This document shows positions 1-12,345 of a stretch of DNA of 43,351 nt, in pieces; the first letter of the stretch is position 1; the number at the start of each line of letters is the position of its first letter. The position numbers and the translations under genes were made by a program. A model generated the notes under the pieces. The model was not told the DNA's origin and made no database searches. It saw only the letters and a program-made list of their open reading frames with translations. The DNA is taken from assembly GCA_905181725.1 (NCBI GenBank), contig CAJIYX010000144.1, forward strand, positions 1 to 43,351. Direction: 5' to 3'. This stretch comes from Alphaproteobacteria bacterium UBA830. GTDB lineage: Bacteria; Pseudomonadota; Alphaproteobacteria; MPNO01; UBA830.

Positions 1-139
1 GTAGGCCGTCGCTGCAAGACAAGTGCCTTGGTGGGAGCAGGTGTGCCGAGCGGATGTGGAAAAACGTGGAACAAGATTTTCGATAAAACCACGAATCATC
101 ATTTGGTTCGCGATCACAACCATTGCATGATGCGTGTAA

Positions 140-1337
140 ATGTCCCGCCCTGTTCTGATTCTGCTTGTCTCCGCCCTCATTATGCTTGGGCCGTTTACCA
201 ACAACATCATGGTGCCGTCCCTGCCGGCGCTGGCCACGGACCTTCGAATCGGATTTGGCGACGCGCAGGCGATCCTCAGCATCTTTATGGTCGGGTTTGC
301 CGCGGGTCAGCTTTTTGTTGGCCCGATGTCCGACCGGTTCGGCCGCAAGCCGGTCCTCACGATGTCGCTGGCATTGTTCATCGTCGCGTCGGTTCTGTGT
401 GCTTTTGCGCCGGATCTGTGCAGCCTGTGCGCGGCCCGCCTGGTTCAGGCACTCGGCGCGAGTGCGACGCTGTCGGTGGGCCGCGCGATCGTGCGCGACA
501 GTTTCGCGTCCGATAAAATGGCGCAGGTTTATGCCTATGTCGGCACCGCGCTGGCGCTTGGCCCGATTGTCGGGCCGATATTCGGCGGGGTCATCGAAAT
601 TACGGCAGTCTGGCGCAGCGTGTTTATTTTTCTTGCTGCATTCGGCTGCCTGATGCTGCTCACGATCGTCTTCCTGCTGCGGGAGACAAACACCAACCTC
701 AACCGAGACGCGACCCGCCCCGCCCGGAGGATTGGCAATTACGCGACCCTATTATCAACCCGGCTCTATATGCTACGTGCTGTGCAATACAATCTGTTAC
801 GGCGGCATCTTCGCTTTTACGTCCTGCAGCGCCTATATCCTGATCGGCTTGCTGCAGGTTTCCCCCGATGTGTTCGGCGCGCTTTACGCGGTAACGGTCA
901 GCGCTTACGGCGTCGGAACCCTGGTGGCGAGCCAGATTACCCGCCGGGTCGGGATTAATCGGATGATCGTCTATGGCGGCTTGATCATGACGATTTTTGG
1001 CGAGATCGGCGTCATCCTGCCGATGCTCGGCTACTTCAACATCTGGACCGTGATTCTGCCGTTTGCTGGGTTTGCCCTCGGCACTGGTTTCGTTTTCCCG
1101 AGCGGACAGGCAGGCGGGATCTCGCCCTATCCAAAAATGGCAGGCGCGGCTTCATCGATGCTGAGCTGCCTGCAGATGTCGACCGCAGCGGTCATCGGCA
1201 CAGTAACAGCACGGATGTTGGACGGGTCCATGATGCCCATGGCCTGGGCGGTGTTCGGTATGGGGCCGGTCCTGCTGTTAAGCTTTTATATGCTGGTTGT
1301 GCGAAACCCGCGCAGTATTACACAACCCGCGGCCTGA
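140..1337 (+). pseudogene. Bcr/CflA-type MFS drug transporter, frameshifted
   Basis: Two reading frames together encode one 12-helix major facilitator of the Bcr/CflA drug-resistance group, about 398 residues, an inner-membrane proton-coupled exporter. The first frame (from ATG 140) gives helices 1-6 with the motif-A-like GPMSDRFGRKP and an internal stop only at 958. The second frame gives the C-terminal half (CYGGIFAFTSCSAY onward) and ends at 1337. The reading must shift near 773: after LYM at 764-772, dropping one base joins it to YVLCNTICYGG at 774. No ATG fits a separate start for the second half. I therefore call one gene with a one-base insertion, either a real pseudogene or an assembly error. 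The substrate cannot be told from sequence. No clear ribosome binding site precedes ATG 140, and bases 1-139 hold nothing I recognise. Confidence 0.8.
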
Positions 1338-1374
1338 CCGGTTGGATGGCTGGCGGCACATGCACCGGCGGGCT

Positions 1375-3513
1375 TTAGTCGCCCTTGTTATATTCCTGGT
1401 CCGTCGTCTCGGAGGAGCCTCCCCGCCGCCACCACGGAACCGGGGATGCCCGATCTGCCTTGTCGCCGGCACCTGACGGCGACGGCACCTGAACGATCGG
1501 GGCAAGCGGTCTGGCGGCCACACCATCGAGTGCTGGAATCATAAAATCGCGCCACAGGCGGGCTGGCAGACTGCCGCCGGTAACCCGTTTCATCGACGAA
1601 TTATCGTCATTTCCCATCCAAACACCGGTCACTAGCTCGCCGGTATAGCCGACAAACCAAGCATCGCGGAAATCCTGGCTGGTGCCGGTTTTGCCCGCCG
1701 CCGGACGGTTCAGATTGGCTGCCTTGCCCGATCCCCAGCTGACAACGGCCCGCAACAGGTCATTGACCCGCTGTACCGCCACCGGATCAACCACCTGTGC
1801 GGCGGCGCCATCGGTCCGGCGATAAAGAACCCGCCCGCCCCGTTCGCGAATTTCGGAAATGCCATGCGGCCAGACCGCGACCCCGCCATTGGCAATCACG
1901 CCGTAGGCCGCGGTCAGTTCGACGAGCGACACCTCGCTCGCGCCAAGTGCCAGACTAGGATGCGATTTCAGCGGCGATGTAATACCAAGACGACGTGCCG
2001 CATCGATGACCTTGCCGCGGCCGACCCGTTCCGACACCTGAACCGCCACGGTATTGATCGAGCGCGCTGCAGCTTCGCGCATGGTAACGCTGCCAAGGAA
2101 AGTCCCGCCGTAGTTCCGCGGTTTCCATTTACCGATCCGAAGCGGCCCATCGATGAACTGGTCATCCGGGGTCAGTCCGTTTTCCATCGCCGCCAGATAG
2201 ACGAACAATTTGAAGGCCGAGCCCGGCTGGCGCTGCGCCTGGAAAGCCCGGTTGTACTGACTGGTCCCATAATCCCGCCCGCCCACCAGCGCGCGCACAG
2301 CGCCGTCCGGCGACATCGACACCAGGGCCGCCTGGCTGACGCGCCGCGCTTTACCGTTCTTGGCAAGTGTCGCCCGTAGGCGTTGTTCAGCCAGCCGCTG
2401 GAGACGCGCATCCATCGTGGTGCGGACGATGAGATCAATGCCGCGACGCCCGGCAAAGCCGGCGACCCGCTCAAGCGCCCAGTCCGTGAAATACCGCGCC
2501 GCATTGCTCCGCTTCGTGCCGGCGGCGAGGCGTAATCGCTGAGCCGCCGCGCGCTTCGCGGTCGGTGGGTCGAGAAACCCGGCGGCGACCATCGTGCCAA
2601 GGACGACACGGGCGCGGTCCTCCGCCGCCTTTCGGCTGCGCAGTGGTGAGTATCGGGAGGGCGCTTTGAGCAACCCGGCCAGCACCGCCGCTTCATGCAG
2701 GGAAACGTTGCGGGCCGATTTGCCAAAATAGCGCCGCGCCGCCGCATCGACGCCAAAGGTACCCGAGCCCAGGTAAACCCGATTGATGTACAGCGTGAAA
2801 ATCTGTTCCTTAGTGAAATTCGCCTCGAGCCAGAAAGCAAGAAGCAGTTCCTGCACCTTGCGCCTGAGCGTTCTGTCAGGCTTCAGAAAGACGTTCTTGG
2901 CAAGCTGCTGGGTGAGCGTGCTTCCGCCCTGGCGAACGCGTCCGGCCCGGACATTGGCAACGACGGCGCGCACCAGAGCGACGGGATCGAACCCGAGATG
3001 GCCAAAAAAGCGCCGGTCTTCTGTCGCCACGATAGCCTGCACCAGATATGGCGGTACGTCAGCGAGGCGCAGAGGGTCGCCATAGATATCGCCATAGGTT
3101 GTGATTTCGCGGCCGTCGGCATCCGTCAACGTGACGCTAGCTTTACGGGCCGGTACGTCGAGCTTGTTGATATCCGGGAGATCATATGCATACCACGCGA
3201 CCACGACACTGAGGGCGACCGCCCCCCAGATTCCGGCGATAACCGACCATTTCAGGGTTCCCAAAAAGAAGCGGGATCGTCGCGACCTTTCGGTCTTTTT
3301 GCGTGGTTTCGATCCGTTACGCGTTGCTGGTTTGCGGGAACCGGTCTTTTTCGGGCCACTGCCTTCGCCGCCCCGTCCGGCGGACGACACAGCGCTGCGC
3401 CGGACGGCTTTAAGTGCGGCCTTTCCTGCCGTGGTGCCGGTGGTCTTCTTCACCGGTTTCTTGGCAGCGCCTTTCGGCAATGATTTGGATTTGGTCGGTT
3501 TTCGCTCGGCCAT
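1375..3513 (-). CDS. Class A penicillin-binding protein (PBP1a/1c-like transglycosylase/transpeptidase)
   Basis: Bifunctional murein synthase, 712 residues. It polymerises lipid II into glycan strands and cross-links peptides on the periplasmic face of the inner membrane. Residues 1-80 are a Lys/Arg/Ser-rich cytoplasmic tail, and residues 81-110 are the single membrane anchor. The GT51 domain shows ATEDRRFF (catalytic Glu165), RQGGSTLTQQLAKN (194-207) and the second acidic motif near Glu230. The transpeptidase domain has SAFK (Ser432, Lys435), SIN (485-487) and KTG (608-610), so both active sites look intact. It has no large inserted OB domain, so it is shorter than classical PBP1a. The gene is divergent from the GNAT gene with only 46 bp between starts. 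It ends facing the broken MFS gene. Confidence 0.93.
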   Translation of the reverse strand: MAERKPTKSKSLPKGAAKKPVKKTTGTTAGKAALKAVRRSAVSSAGRGGEGSGPKKTGSRKPATRNGSKPRKKTERSRRSRFFLGTLKWSVIAGIWGAVALSVVVAWYAYDLPDINKLDVPARKASVTLTDADGREITTYGDIYGDPLRLADVPPYLVQAIVATEDRRFFGHLGFDPVALVRAVVANVRAGRVRQGGSTLTQQLAKNVFLKPDRTLRRKVQELLLAFWLEANFTKEQIFTLYINRVYLGSGTFGVDAAARRYFGKSARNVSLHEAAVLAGLLKAPSRYSPLRSRKAAEDRARVVLGTMVAAGFLDPPTAKRAAAQRLRLAAGTKRSNAARYFTDWALERVAGFAGRRGIDLIVRTTMDARLQRLAEQRLRATLAKNGKARRVSQAALVSMSPDGAVRALVGGRDYGTSQYNRAFQAQRQPGSAFKLFVYLAAMENGLTPDDQFIDGPLRIGKWKPRNYGGTFLGSVTMREAAARSINTVAVQVSERVGRGKVIDAARRLGITSPLKSHPSLALGASEVSLVELTAAYGVIANGGVAVWPHGISEIRERGGRVLYRRTDGAAAQVVDPVAVQRVNDLLRAVVSWGSGKAANLNRPAAGKTGTSQDFRDAWFVGYTGELVTGVWMGNDDNSSMKRVTGGSLPARLWRDFMIPALDGVAARPLAPIVQVPSPSGAGDKADRASPVPWWRRGGSSETTDQEYNKGD

Positions 3514-3559
3514 GTCGCTATATGTTGTAGATTAGGAAATACATCAATCCACTTCACCA

Positions 3560-4111
3560 ATGTGGCGACATCAAGGCGACATGCCCGACAGCAAGTCCGA
3601 CATCAGTACTGGCGAGAAGCCACCGATCACCGTGCGGCTCGCCCGACGCGAAGATGCCGACGCGATTGCGCGCATGGCGCGGGCGCTGAGCGTTTCGGAT
3701 GGCGGGCGTGTATCGCGCTTTTCGGCGGAAGTATTCCTGCGGGACGGGTTTGCCAATCCGCCCGCGTTTCACACGCTGGTCGCGGAATGCGACGGCATTC
3801 CGGCGGGCTACGCCGTTTATTATTGGGGCTACGACACCGACAGTGCGACCCGCGGCATTTATCTCGCCGATCTGTATGTCGACGAGAAATGCCGGCGTGG
3901 CGGTGTCGGGACGGCGCTGATGACGGGCATTTCCGGCTACACGCGCGACCAGGGCGGACGCTGGCTTTTCTGGTCCGTACTGAAACGAAACAAAGCGGCG
4001 CGGAAGTTTTACCGTCATCTCGCCCCCGAGCTTAAGGATGTTGCGATCTGTGCCGCCTTCGGAACAAGCTTCGACCGGATTGCCGATCGCGCCCAAAACC
4101 CGGGGCACTGA
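3560..4111 (+). CDS. GNAT family N-acetyltransferase
   Basis: About 183 residues forming one Gcn5-related acetyltransferase fold, which moves an acetyl group from acetyl-CoA to an amine. The N-terminal strand ITVRLARREDADAIARMA is typical, and the acetyl-CoA pyrophosphate loop reads CRRGGVGTALM within the strand-helix unit LYVDEKCRRGG. The conserved C-terminal NKAARKFYRH segment is also present. The substrate cannot be predicted. Start is uncertain: ATG 3560 gives MWRHQGD, while ATG 3581 gives MPDSKSD; neither has an obvious ribosome binding site. It is divergent from the PBP gene and converges on gyrB with a 3-bp gap, leaving no room for a dedicated terminator. Confidence 0.88.
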   Translation: MWRHQGDMPDSKSDISTGEKPPITVRLARREDADAIARMARALSVSDGGRVSRFSAEVFLRDGFANPPAFHTLVAECDGIPAGYAVYYWGYDTDSATRGIYLADLYVDEKCRRGGVGTALMTGISGYTRDQGGRWLFWSVLKRNKAARKFYRHLAPELKDVAICAAFGTSFDRIADRAQNPGH

Positions 4112-4114
4112 CAT

Positions 4115-7775
<3,661 letters not shown>

Positions 7776-7789
7776 CCGGTCCGGCCGCG

Positions 7790-8908
7790 TCAGACGCGCA
7801 TCGGCATCAGGACGTATAATGCACTGGTGTCGCCCATATCCTGAACCAGGGTGGGCGATGCGCCGTCTGAGAGCATGAATTTCGCTTCATCGCCCTCAAT
7901 CTGCTGGGTGATATCGAGCAGATACTTTGAATTGAAGCCGATTTCCAGCGAACCGTCATTGTAATCGACGTCCAGCTCTTCGCGGGCGCTGCCCGCTTCG
8001 GGACTGGTCGCGGTCAGTACCAGGCTGCCGTCTTCGAGGGACAGCTTGATCGCCCGAGATTTCTCGGTCGAGATTGTCGAGACCAGATCCACCGCTTTTA
8101 CGAATTCGTTCCGTTTCACTTCGAGCGTCTTGTCATTGCCGAACGGAATGACGCGGTCGTAATCGGGGAAAGTTCCGTCGATAAGCTTCGATGTCAGAAC
8201 GGCCTCTCCAAACGCGAACCGGATCTTGGTTTCCGACAGAGCAATTTCGACATCATCTTCAACCTCGTCGATGAGCTTGCGGATTTCGGCAACCGCCTTG
8301 CGCGGCACGATAACTCCGGGCATGCCCGCGGCGCCTTCCGGCAGAGCAACCTCGACGCGGGCGAGACGGTGGCCGTCCGTCGCGACGATCCGCAGCACCG
8401 GCGAGCCGTCGGTTTGAGCGGCATGAAAATAAAGCCCGTTCAGGTAATAGCGGGTTTCCTCGGTCGACATCGCAAAGCGTGTCCGATCAATCAGACGGCG
8501 CAGCAACTCAGCCGAGATGGTGAACCGGTGCGGTAGATCACCGTCCGACATTACCGGAAAATCTTCGCTCGGCAGCGTCGTCAGGCTGAGCTTGGAGCGA
8601 CCTGACTTGATTTCCAGCTGGCCCTGTTCCCCGCCGGAGCCGATTTCGACCTGCGAACCCTCGGGCAGTTTGCGGACGATGTCATAGAGCGTGTGTGCGG
8701 GAACCGTGGTCGATCCGTCCTGTGTGACCTCTGCCGGGGTGCCTTCGATAATAGCAAGGTCCATGTCGGTCGCGGTCAGGCCAAGCTTGCCGCCACTGGC
8801 CTGAAGCAGAACGTTTGACAGGATCGGGATGGTCGTGCGTCGTTCAACGACGCCCTGCACATGAGTGAGGGACCGGAGGAGTGTGCTGCGCTCGATGGTA
8901 AATTGCAT
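7790..8908 (-). CDS. dnaN: DNA polymerase III beta sliding clamp
   Basis: Ring-shaped processivity clamp, 372 residues, the normal length. It begins MQFTIERSTLL and ends with the conserved YVLMPMRV. Three clamp repeats are covered, with ERRTTIPILSN in the first and SRFxxSTE-type RTRFAMSTEETRYYLNG in the second. It is separated from dnaA by 319 bp that contain the dnaA terminator and a separate promoter, so dnaN can be expressed independently of dnaA. Confidence 0.98.
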   Translation of the reverse strand: MQFTIERSTLLRSLTHVQGVVERRTTIPILSNVLLQASGGKLGLTATDMDLAIIEGTPAEVTQDGSTTVPAHTLYDIVRKLPEGSQVEIGSGGEQGQLEIKSGRSKLSLTTLPSEDFPVMSDGDLPHRFTISAELLRRLIDRTRFAMSTEETRYYLNGLYFHAAQTDGSPVLRIVATDGHRLARVEVALPEGAAGMPGVIVPRKAVAEIRKLIDEVEDDVEIALSETKIRFAFGEAVLTSKLIDGTFPDYDRVIPFGNDKTLEVKRNEFVKAVDLVSTISTEKSRAIKLSLEDGSLVLTATSPEAGSAREELDVDYNDGSLEIGFNSKYLLDITQQIEGDEAKFMLSDGASPTLVQDMGDTSALYVLMPMRV

Positions 8909-9016
8909 GGCTTTGTGTGGGCTTTCACGCTGTTAGGGCCATCGGAACGGCTTGTTGCCAAACGTCACACCCGCGGGGCGCACGCATTATGACCACGAAG
9001 CCTTTGAAAGATACAA

Positions 9017-9044
9017 ATTATACCACAAGCCATTGAAATCCCAA
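9017..9044 (-). promoter_or_regulatory. Sigma-70 type promoter for dnaN
   Basis: On the minus strand there is a TTGGGA -35 (9039-9044), a 16-bp spacer and a perfect TATAAT -10 (9017-9022). It lies downstream of the dnaA terminator and about 108 bp before the dnaN start, which fits a dedicated dnaN promoter. Judged by eye from the hexamers only. Confidence 0.6.
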
Positions 9045-9116
9045 GAGAAGTCACAGATTCAAGAGGCTGCGGGGCACCTTCAAAAGACCAGTGTTATCAG
9101 GGGGTTACAGCACACA

Positions 9117-9159
9117 AAACTTCCCCCGCCCGATCACACGAATCAGGCGGGGGAAGTTT
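9117..9159 (-). terminator. Strong rho-independent terminator after dnaA
   Basis: Perfect 14-bp inverted repeat AAACTTCCCCCGCC (9117-9130) and GGCGGGGGAAGTTT (9146-9159) around a 15-nt loop. On the minus strand the stem runs out into a short U-rich tract (TTTT at 9116-9119). It sits 69 bp past the dnaA stop and uncouples dnaA from dnaN. Confidence 0.88.
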
Positions 9160-9227
9160 GAGCCCAATCGGGCGATTTACGGCGGAAATTCAGGGCTGAC
9201 GGCACCGGACTGGCGCTGAACCCGCTA

Positions 9228-10619
9228 TCAGCCTTCCAGCATGCGTCGCAGCAGATCCACGTCTTCGGCGAAATTCATGTCCGCCGTCCGCAGTTCTTCG
9301 ATCTTCTTCACCGCATGCATAACGGTCGTATGATCCCGCCCGCCGAACTTCCGGCCGATTTCCGGCAGCGACCGGGAGGTAAGCTGCTTGGACAGGTACA
9401 TGGCGACCTGGCGAGGGCGCGCGACGGCACGCGACCGGCGCGCGGAATGCATGTCGGCCATACGGATATTGAAATGTTCCGCGACGCGCTTCTGGATTTC
9501 CTCGATCGTGACCCGCCGATCGCTGGCACGCAGCAGGTCGTGCAGTACCTCTTGGCAGCTTTCCAGCGTGATCTCGCGGCCAATCAGCGAGGAATGCGCG
9601 GAGACGCGGTTCAGTGCGCCTTCGAGTTCCCGCACGCTCGACGTGATCTTGTGCGCGAGGAATTCCAGCACCTTGTCCGGAACGACTGCCTCGAGCGCGT
9701 CTTTCTTGGCATGCAGGATGCCGAGACGCAGCTCATACGAGGTTGCATGAATATCCGCCACCAGACCCCAGCCGAGGCGCGAGCGCAAGCGCTCCTCCAT
9801 GCCCTCAAGGTCGGACGGTGACTTGTCCGCCGACACGACGACCTGGCGATTATTGTCCACCAGGTCATTGAAGGTGTGGAAGAACTCTTCCTGGGTGGAT
9901 TCCTTGCCGTTGATGAACTGAACGTCGTCAATCATCAGCACGTCAACCGATCGGAACCGCTCCTTGAACGCCATTGTGTCCTGGAACCGCAGCGCCCGGA
10001 TAAAGTGGTACATGAACTTTTCGGCCGAAAGATAAACCACCTTGCGGTCTGGCTGGTGCTCACGGATGTGCCAGGCAATGGCATGCATCAGATGGGTTTT
10101 GCCAAGCCCCACACCGCCATAGAGAAACAACGGGTTGTACGTGGCCGTCGGCGAGTCCGCGACCCGGCGCGCCGCTGCATAGGCAAGCTCGTTCGGTTTG
10201 CCGACAACAAAATTATCGAACTTGAACCGGGGGTCCAGCGACGCGCTGACGTCATCCTCGGCGCGCTCGGGCGAGACCCGCGCACCTTCGGTCGCCCGCA
10301 CGGTCGTCTCCGATGCCGACCTGGCTGCAGCCGCCGCACGGACATCTTCCTTGTCGGCCAGAACAAAGATGTCGACATGCGACACCGGCGAATTCCCATC
10401 CGACCAGAGCGCCGAAATACGCTCACCGTAGTGGTTTGCCACCCAATCGCGCATAAAACGCGTGGGGACGGACAATTTCACGACGCCGTCGGAATATTCG
10501 ACGAGATTCAGCGGTTTCAGCCAGCTTTTATAAGCGGAATCGCCAACTGCAGCCCGCAGGACGCCTCGGACACGCGTCCAACGCGCATTGATATCCTGAG
10601 TCAACCCGTTCTCAGTCAT
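9228..10619 (-). CDS. dnaA: Chromosomal replication initiator DnaA
   Basis: AAA+ initiator that binds DnaA boxes and opens oriC. Start chosen at ATG 10619 (MTENGLTQ, 463 residues), 4 bp after the rhodanese stop; the open frame continues 39 codons upstream but that part overlaps the rhodanese gene and is not DnaA-like. Domain I holds WTRVRGVLRAAVGDSAYKSW. The linker (about 90-130) is Ala-rich. Walker A is GGVGLGKTH (168-176), Walker B VLMIDDVQFI. The C-terminal DNA-binding signature reads GGRDHTTVMHA. The close spacing to the rhodanese gene suggests one transcript for both. Confidence 0.98.
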   Translation of the reverse strand: MTENGLTQDINARWTRVRGVLRAAVGDSAYKSWLKPLNLVEYSDGVVKLSVPTRFMRDWVANHYGERISALWSDGNSPVSHVDIFVLADKEDVRAAAAARSASETTVRATEGARVSPERAEDDVSASLDPRFKFDNFVVGKPNELAYAAARRVADSPTATYNPLFLYGGVGLGKTHLMHAIAWHIREHQPDRKVVYLSAEKFMYHFIRALRFQDTMAFKERFRSVDVLMIDDVQFINGKESTQEEFFHTFNDLVDNNRQVVVSADKSPSDLEGMEERLRSRLGWGLVADIHATSYELRLGILHAKKDALEAVVPDKVLEFLAHKITSSVRELEGALNRVSAHSSLIGREITLESCQEVLHDLLRASDRRVTIEEIQKRVAEHFNIRMADMHSARRSRAVARPRQVAMYLSKQLTSRSLPEIGRKFGGRDHTTVMHAVKKIEELRTADMNFAEDVDLLRRMLEG

Positions 10620-10623
10620 GTGC

Positions 10624-11091
10624 TTACCCCTGAACCCAGGGAAGGCCACTAGCCTTCCAGCCGGCCGCCAATCCGCGATGACGGTTCTGATCGTGCGGGC
10701 CTTCAAAGCCCTCGCTGATATTAAAGCATACGGCATAGCCCGCCTGGGTCAACGCCATTGCGGCGGACATCGACCGCACGCCGGACCGGCACAGGAAATA
10801 AATGGGCTGAGATTTGTCAGGTGAAGCTGCGGCGACCGCATCGACGAATGAAGCGTTGACGTCCATCGTCGGGAATTCCTGCCATTCGACCAGAACCGGC
10901 TCCTTGCCGGCCTCCGAGAGGTCGGGAATTCCGACAAAGTTCCATTCTGCTTTCGTGCGTACGTCGACCAGCACGGCACCGGGGTTATTCTTTACCCCTT
11001 CCCATGCTTCCGTGACGTCAACATCCCCGGCGTAACCCGCGCTGCTTGCCTGCCCGGCAGCGGTTACTCCAGATCCAGATGATTGGCTCAT
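10624..11091 (-). CDS. Rhodanese-like domain protein upstream of dnaA
   Basis: Single rhodanese domain, 155 residues, cytoplasmic. It shows the N-terminal VLVDVRTKAEW and an active-site loop CRSGVRS with the catalytic Cys, so persulfide transfer is plausible; the natural sulfur donor and acceptor are unknown. The tail HDQNRHRGLAAGWKASGLPWVQ is typical of short alphaproteobacterial members. I start at ATG 11091 because a G-rich ribosome binding site (AGGGGGGG on the minus strand) sits about 8 bp upstream; ATG 11157 would add 22 basic residues. Only 4 bp separate it from dnaA, so it probably heads the dnaA transcript. Confidence 0.88.
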   Translation of the reverse strand: MSQSSGSGVTAAGQASSAGYAGDVDVTEAWEGVKNNPGAVLVDVRTKAEWNFVGIPDLSEAGKEPVLVEWQEFPTMDVNASFVDAVAAASPDKSQPIYFLCRSGVRSMSAAMALTQAGYAVCFNISEGFEGPHDQNRHRGLAAGWKASGLPWVQG

Positions 11092-11531
11092 TGATTGCCC
11101 CCCCCTTTTACGACGCACGCGACGCACATCGGCGATTACTTCAGCTGCTTTTCCCATGACTTACATTCCAGCAAAATCGACGATTAAACATTTAAATTCG
11201 ATTTACCTGTTGCGGCATAAAGACGATGAAAACGTCATTTATTCTTAATCTTTACGGATCGCCCTGACGAACCGTCGTCTAACTGTAACGATCACAAACC
11301 GCAGGTGCAACGGCTTGATAACACCTTCAGGCGAATAAATTTGCGATTCGGAAAATTTATAGGGTTGACAGAATAGAACGGTGCATAACCCTGTGGAAGA
11401 ACCTGAAAGCCGCCGTGAGCACGGGTTTGCAGCAGTTTTCGGAAACGCAAAAGGCCGGCGGGAAGCCGGCCTCATTGGAGCGTCGTGGAAGCGATTGACT
11501 CTAAAGAACTATCCGCCGAGCAGGCGAAAAA
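11092..11531. other. Leader region of the rhodanese-dnaA operon, candidate DnaA-box region
   Basis: 440 bp without a gene, flanked by rpsT and the rhodanese gene. It contains AT-rich blocks (11184-11206 and 11232-11256). Three sites read on the minus strand resemble the DnaA box TTATNCACA: TTATGCACC at 11380-11388 (one mismatch), TCTTCCACA at 11392-11400 (two) and TTATTCGCC at 11330-11338 (two). A possible promoter (TTGCAC, 17 bp, TACAGT) lies at 11282-11310, downstream of the boxes for dnaA transcription. This could be DnaA autoregulation or part of oriC; many alphaproteobacteria place oriC elsewhere, near hemE. The rpsT terminator occupies the right end. Confidence 0.4.
11447..11471 (-). 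terminator. Rho-independent terminator of rpsT
   Basis: Perfect 7-bp stem GGCCGGC (11453-11459) / GCCGGCC (11465-11471) with a 5-nt loop. On the minus strand it is followed by TTTTGCGTTT. It lies 60 bp past the rpsT stop and isolates rpsT from the dnaA operon. Confidence 0.82.
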
Positions 11532-11792
11532 TCAGATCGCCTTGATACGCCGCGACAGACGCGAAATCTTACGCGATGCTGCGTTTTTGTTTACAACGCC
11601 GCGCGTCACGCCACGCATCAATTCGGGCTGCGCGGATTTAAGCGCCGCATTCGCAGCGTCTTTGTCGCCAGTCTCAATCGCCGTCTCGACCCTTTTGATA
11701 AAGGTACGGATGCGGCTGCGGCGGCTGATGTTGGTAGCGGTCTTGCGCTCATCGCGCCGGACCCGCTTTTTCGCGGATGATGTATTAGCCAT
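11532..11792 (-). CDS. rpsT: 30S ribosomal protein S20
   Basis: 86-residue basic protein that binds 16S rRNA in the body of the small subunit. It begins [12 protein letters not shown], the canonical S20 start, and keeps the helical Arg/Lys-rich body. ATG 11792 is preceded by GAGGAAGA at good spacing; the longer open frame upstream is not S20-like. It has its own promoter and terminator, so it is probably monocistronic, as is usual beside dnaA in Alphaproteobacteria. Confidence 0.98.
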   Translation of the reverse strand: MANTSSAKKRVRRDERKTATNISRRSRIRTFIKRVETAIETGDKDAANAALKSAQPELMRGVTRGVVNKNAASRKISRLSRRIKAI

Positions 11793-11817
11793 CGGTCTTC
11801 CTCTGAAACGGGCGCTG

Positions 11818-11846
11818 GTTTTACGAGGGAAGTCGCCCGGCGTCAA
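11818..11846 (-). promoter_or_regulatory. Sigma-70 type promoter for rpsT
   Basis: Minus-strand TTGACG -35 (11841-11846), exactly 17 bp, then TAAAAC -10 (11818-11823), 25 bp before the rpsT ATG. Five of six -35 bases and four of six -10 bases match the consensus. Confidence 0.65.
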
Positions 11847-11925
11847 GGGTTTCTGGGGGCCTGGAGACGATTATTTGGACAATCCGTTCAGCCCTTCGGA
11901 CGGGGCTTCAGCCACAAGGACCGGG

Positions 11926-12339
11926 CTATTGAGTCGCCTTCGGCTGGGCCGGAACCACCCGGACCCTCAGTTTTACCGCCTTACCCTTCGTTTCAAGCCG
12001 CAATGTCAGCACTTCGCCATCCCGGCGATAGGTCCCACCAGGTGCCGACGACCAGCCTAATGACGGCAACGCCTTACGATAGAACGCCCGAATGGCTTCA
12101 GGCCGGGCATCACCGCCGGCAACCGCCGTCACGATCCGCCCGGCAGGGCTTTCGAATTCAACCCCCCCTTCAACCAGTTCTGTCAAACCCGGCGCCAGAG
12201 GAAGATCGTCGATAGAGCGGAAGAAGTCGGCGGCACTAAGCCGCGACGGAGCAACTACCAGTGCCGAAACCACCAATACAGTCACCGCAATGGTTGTTAC
12301 GGCGGATGAAATGAGAGATTTGCGACTGAATTTGAACAT
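11926..12339 (-). CDS. Small exported protein of unknown function downstream of mutM
   Basis: 137 residues, no family I recognise. Residues 1-36 form a signal peptide: MFKFSRK, a hydrophobic stretch of Ala/Val/Leu, then a plausible signal peptidase I site at LSA-AD. The mature part (about 100 residues) contains FFRSIDDLPLAPGLTEL, which predicts one helix, then a region resembling a small alpha/beta domain (AIRAFYRKALPSLGW, GEVLTLRLETK). No cysteines, so no disulfides or lipobox. It starts 6 bp after the mutM stop and is therefore probably co-transcribed with it. The function is unknown; the similar proteins I have in mind are only annotated as hypothetical. Confidence 0.7.
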   Translation of the reverse strand: MFKFSRKSLISSAVTTIAVTVLVVSALVVAPSRLSAADFFRSIDDLPLAPGLTELVEGGVEFESPAGRIVTAVAGGDARPEAIRAFYRKALPSLGWSSAPGGTYRRDGEVLTLRLETKGKAVKLRVRVVPAQPKATQ

Positions 12340-12345
12340 AAGGCC

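Larger units (their letters stand above)
8909..9227. other. dnaN-dnaA intergenic region (319 bp)
   Basis: Holds the dnaA terminator and the dnaN promoter listed separately. I looked for DnaA boxes: TTATACCACA at 9018-9027 overlaps the -10 but is a box with one inserted base, so I do not call it. A short plus-strand open frame here has no recognisable protein and no ribosome binding site. Confidence 0.6.

Noticed and set aside
9018-9027. DnaA box TTATACCACA near the dnaN promoter
   Set aside because: It is one base too long for the 9-bp box and overlaps the -10 element, so the resemblance is probably chance.
8952-9161. 69-codon plus-strand frame between dnaN and dnaA
   Set aside because: It runs through the dnaA terminator, has no ribosome binding site and no recognisable sequence.
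11361-11395. Plus-strand TTGACA at 11365-11370 as a promoter
   Set aside because: No proper -10 follows and it points to the rpsT terminator, with no plus-strand gene downstream.
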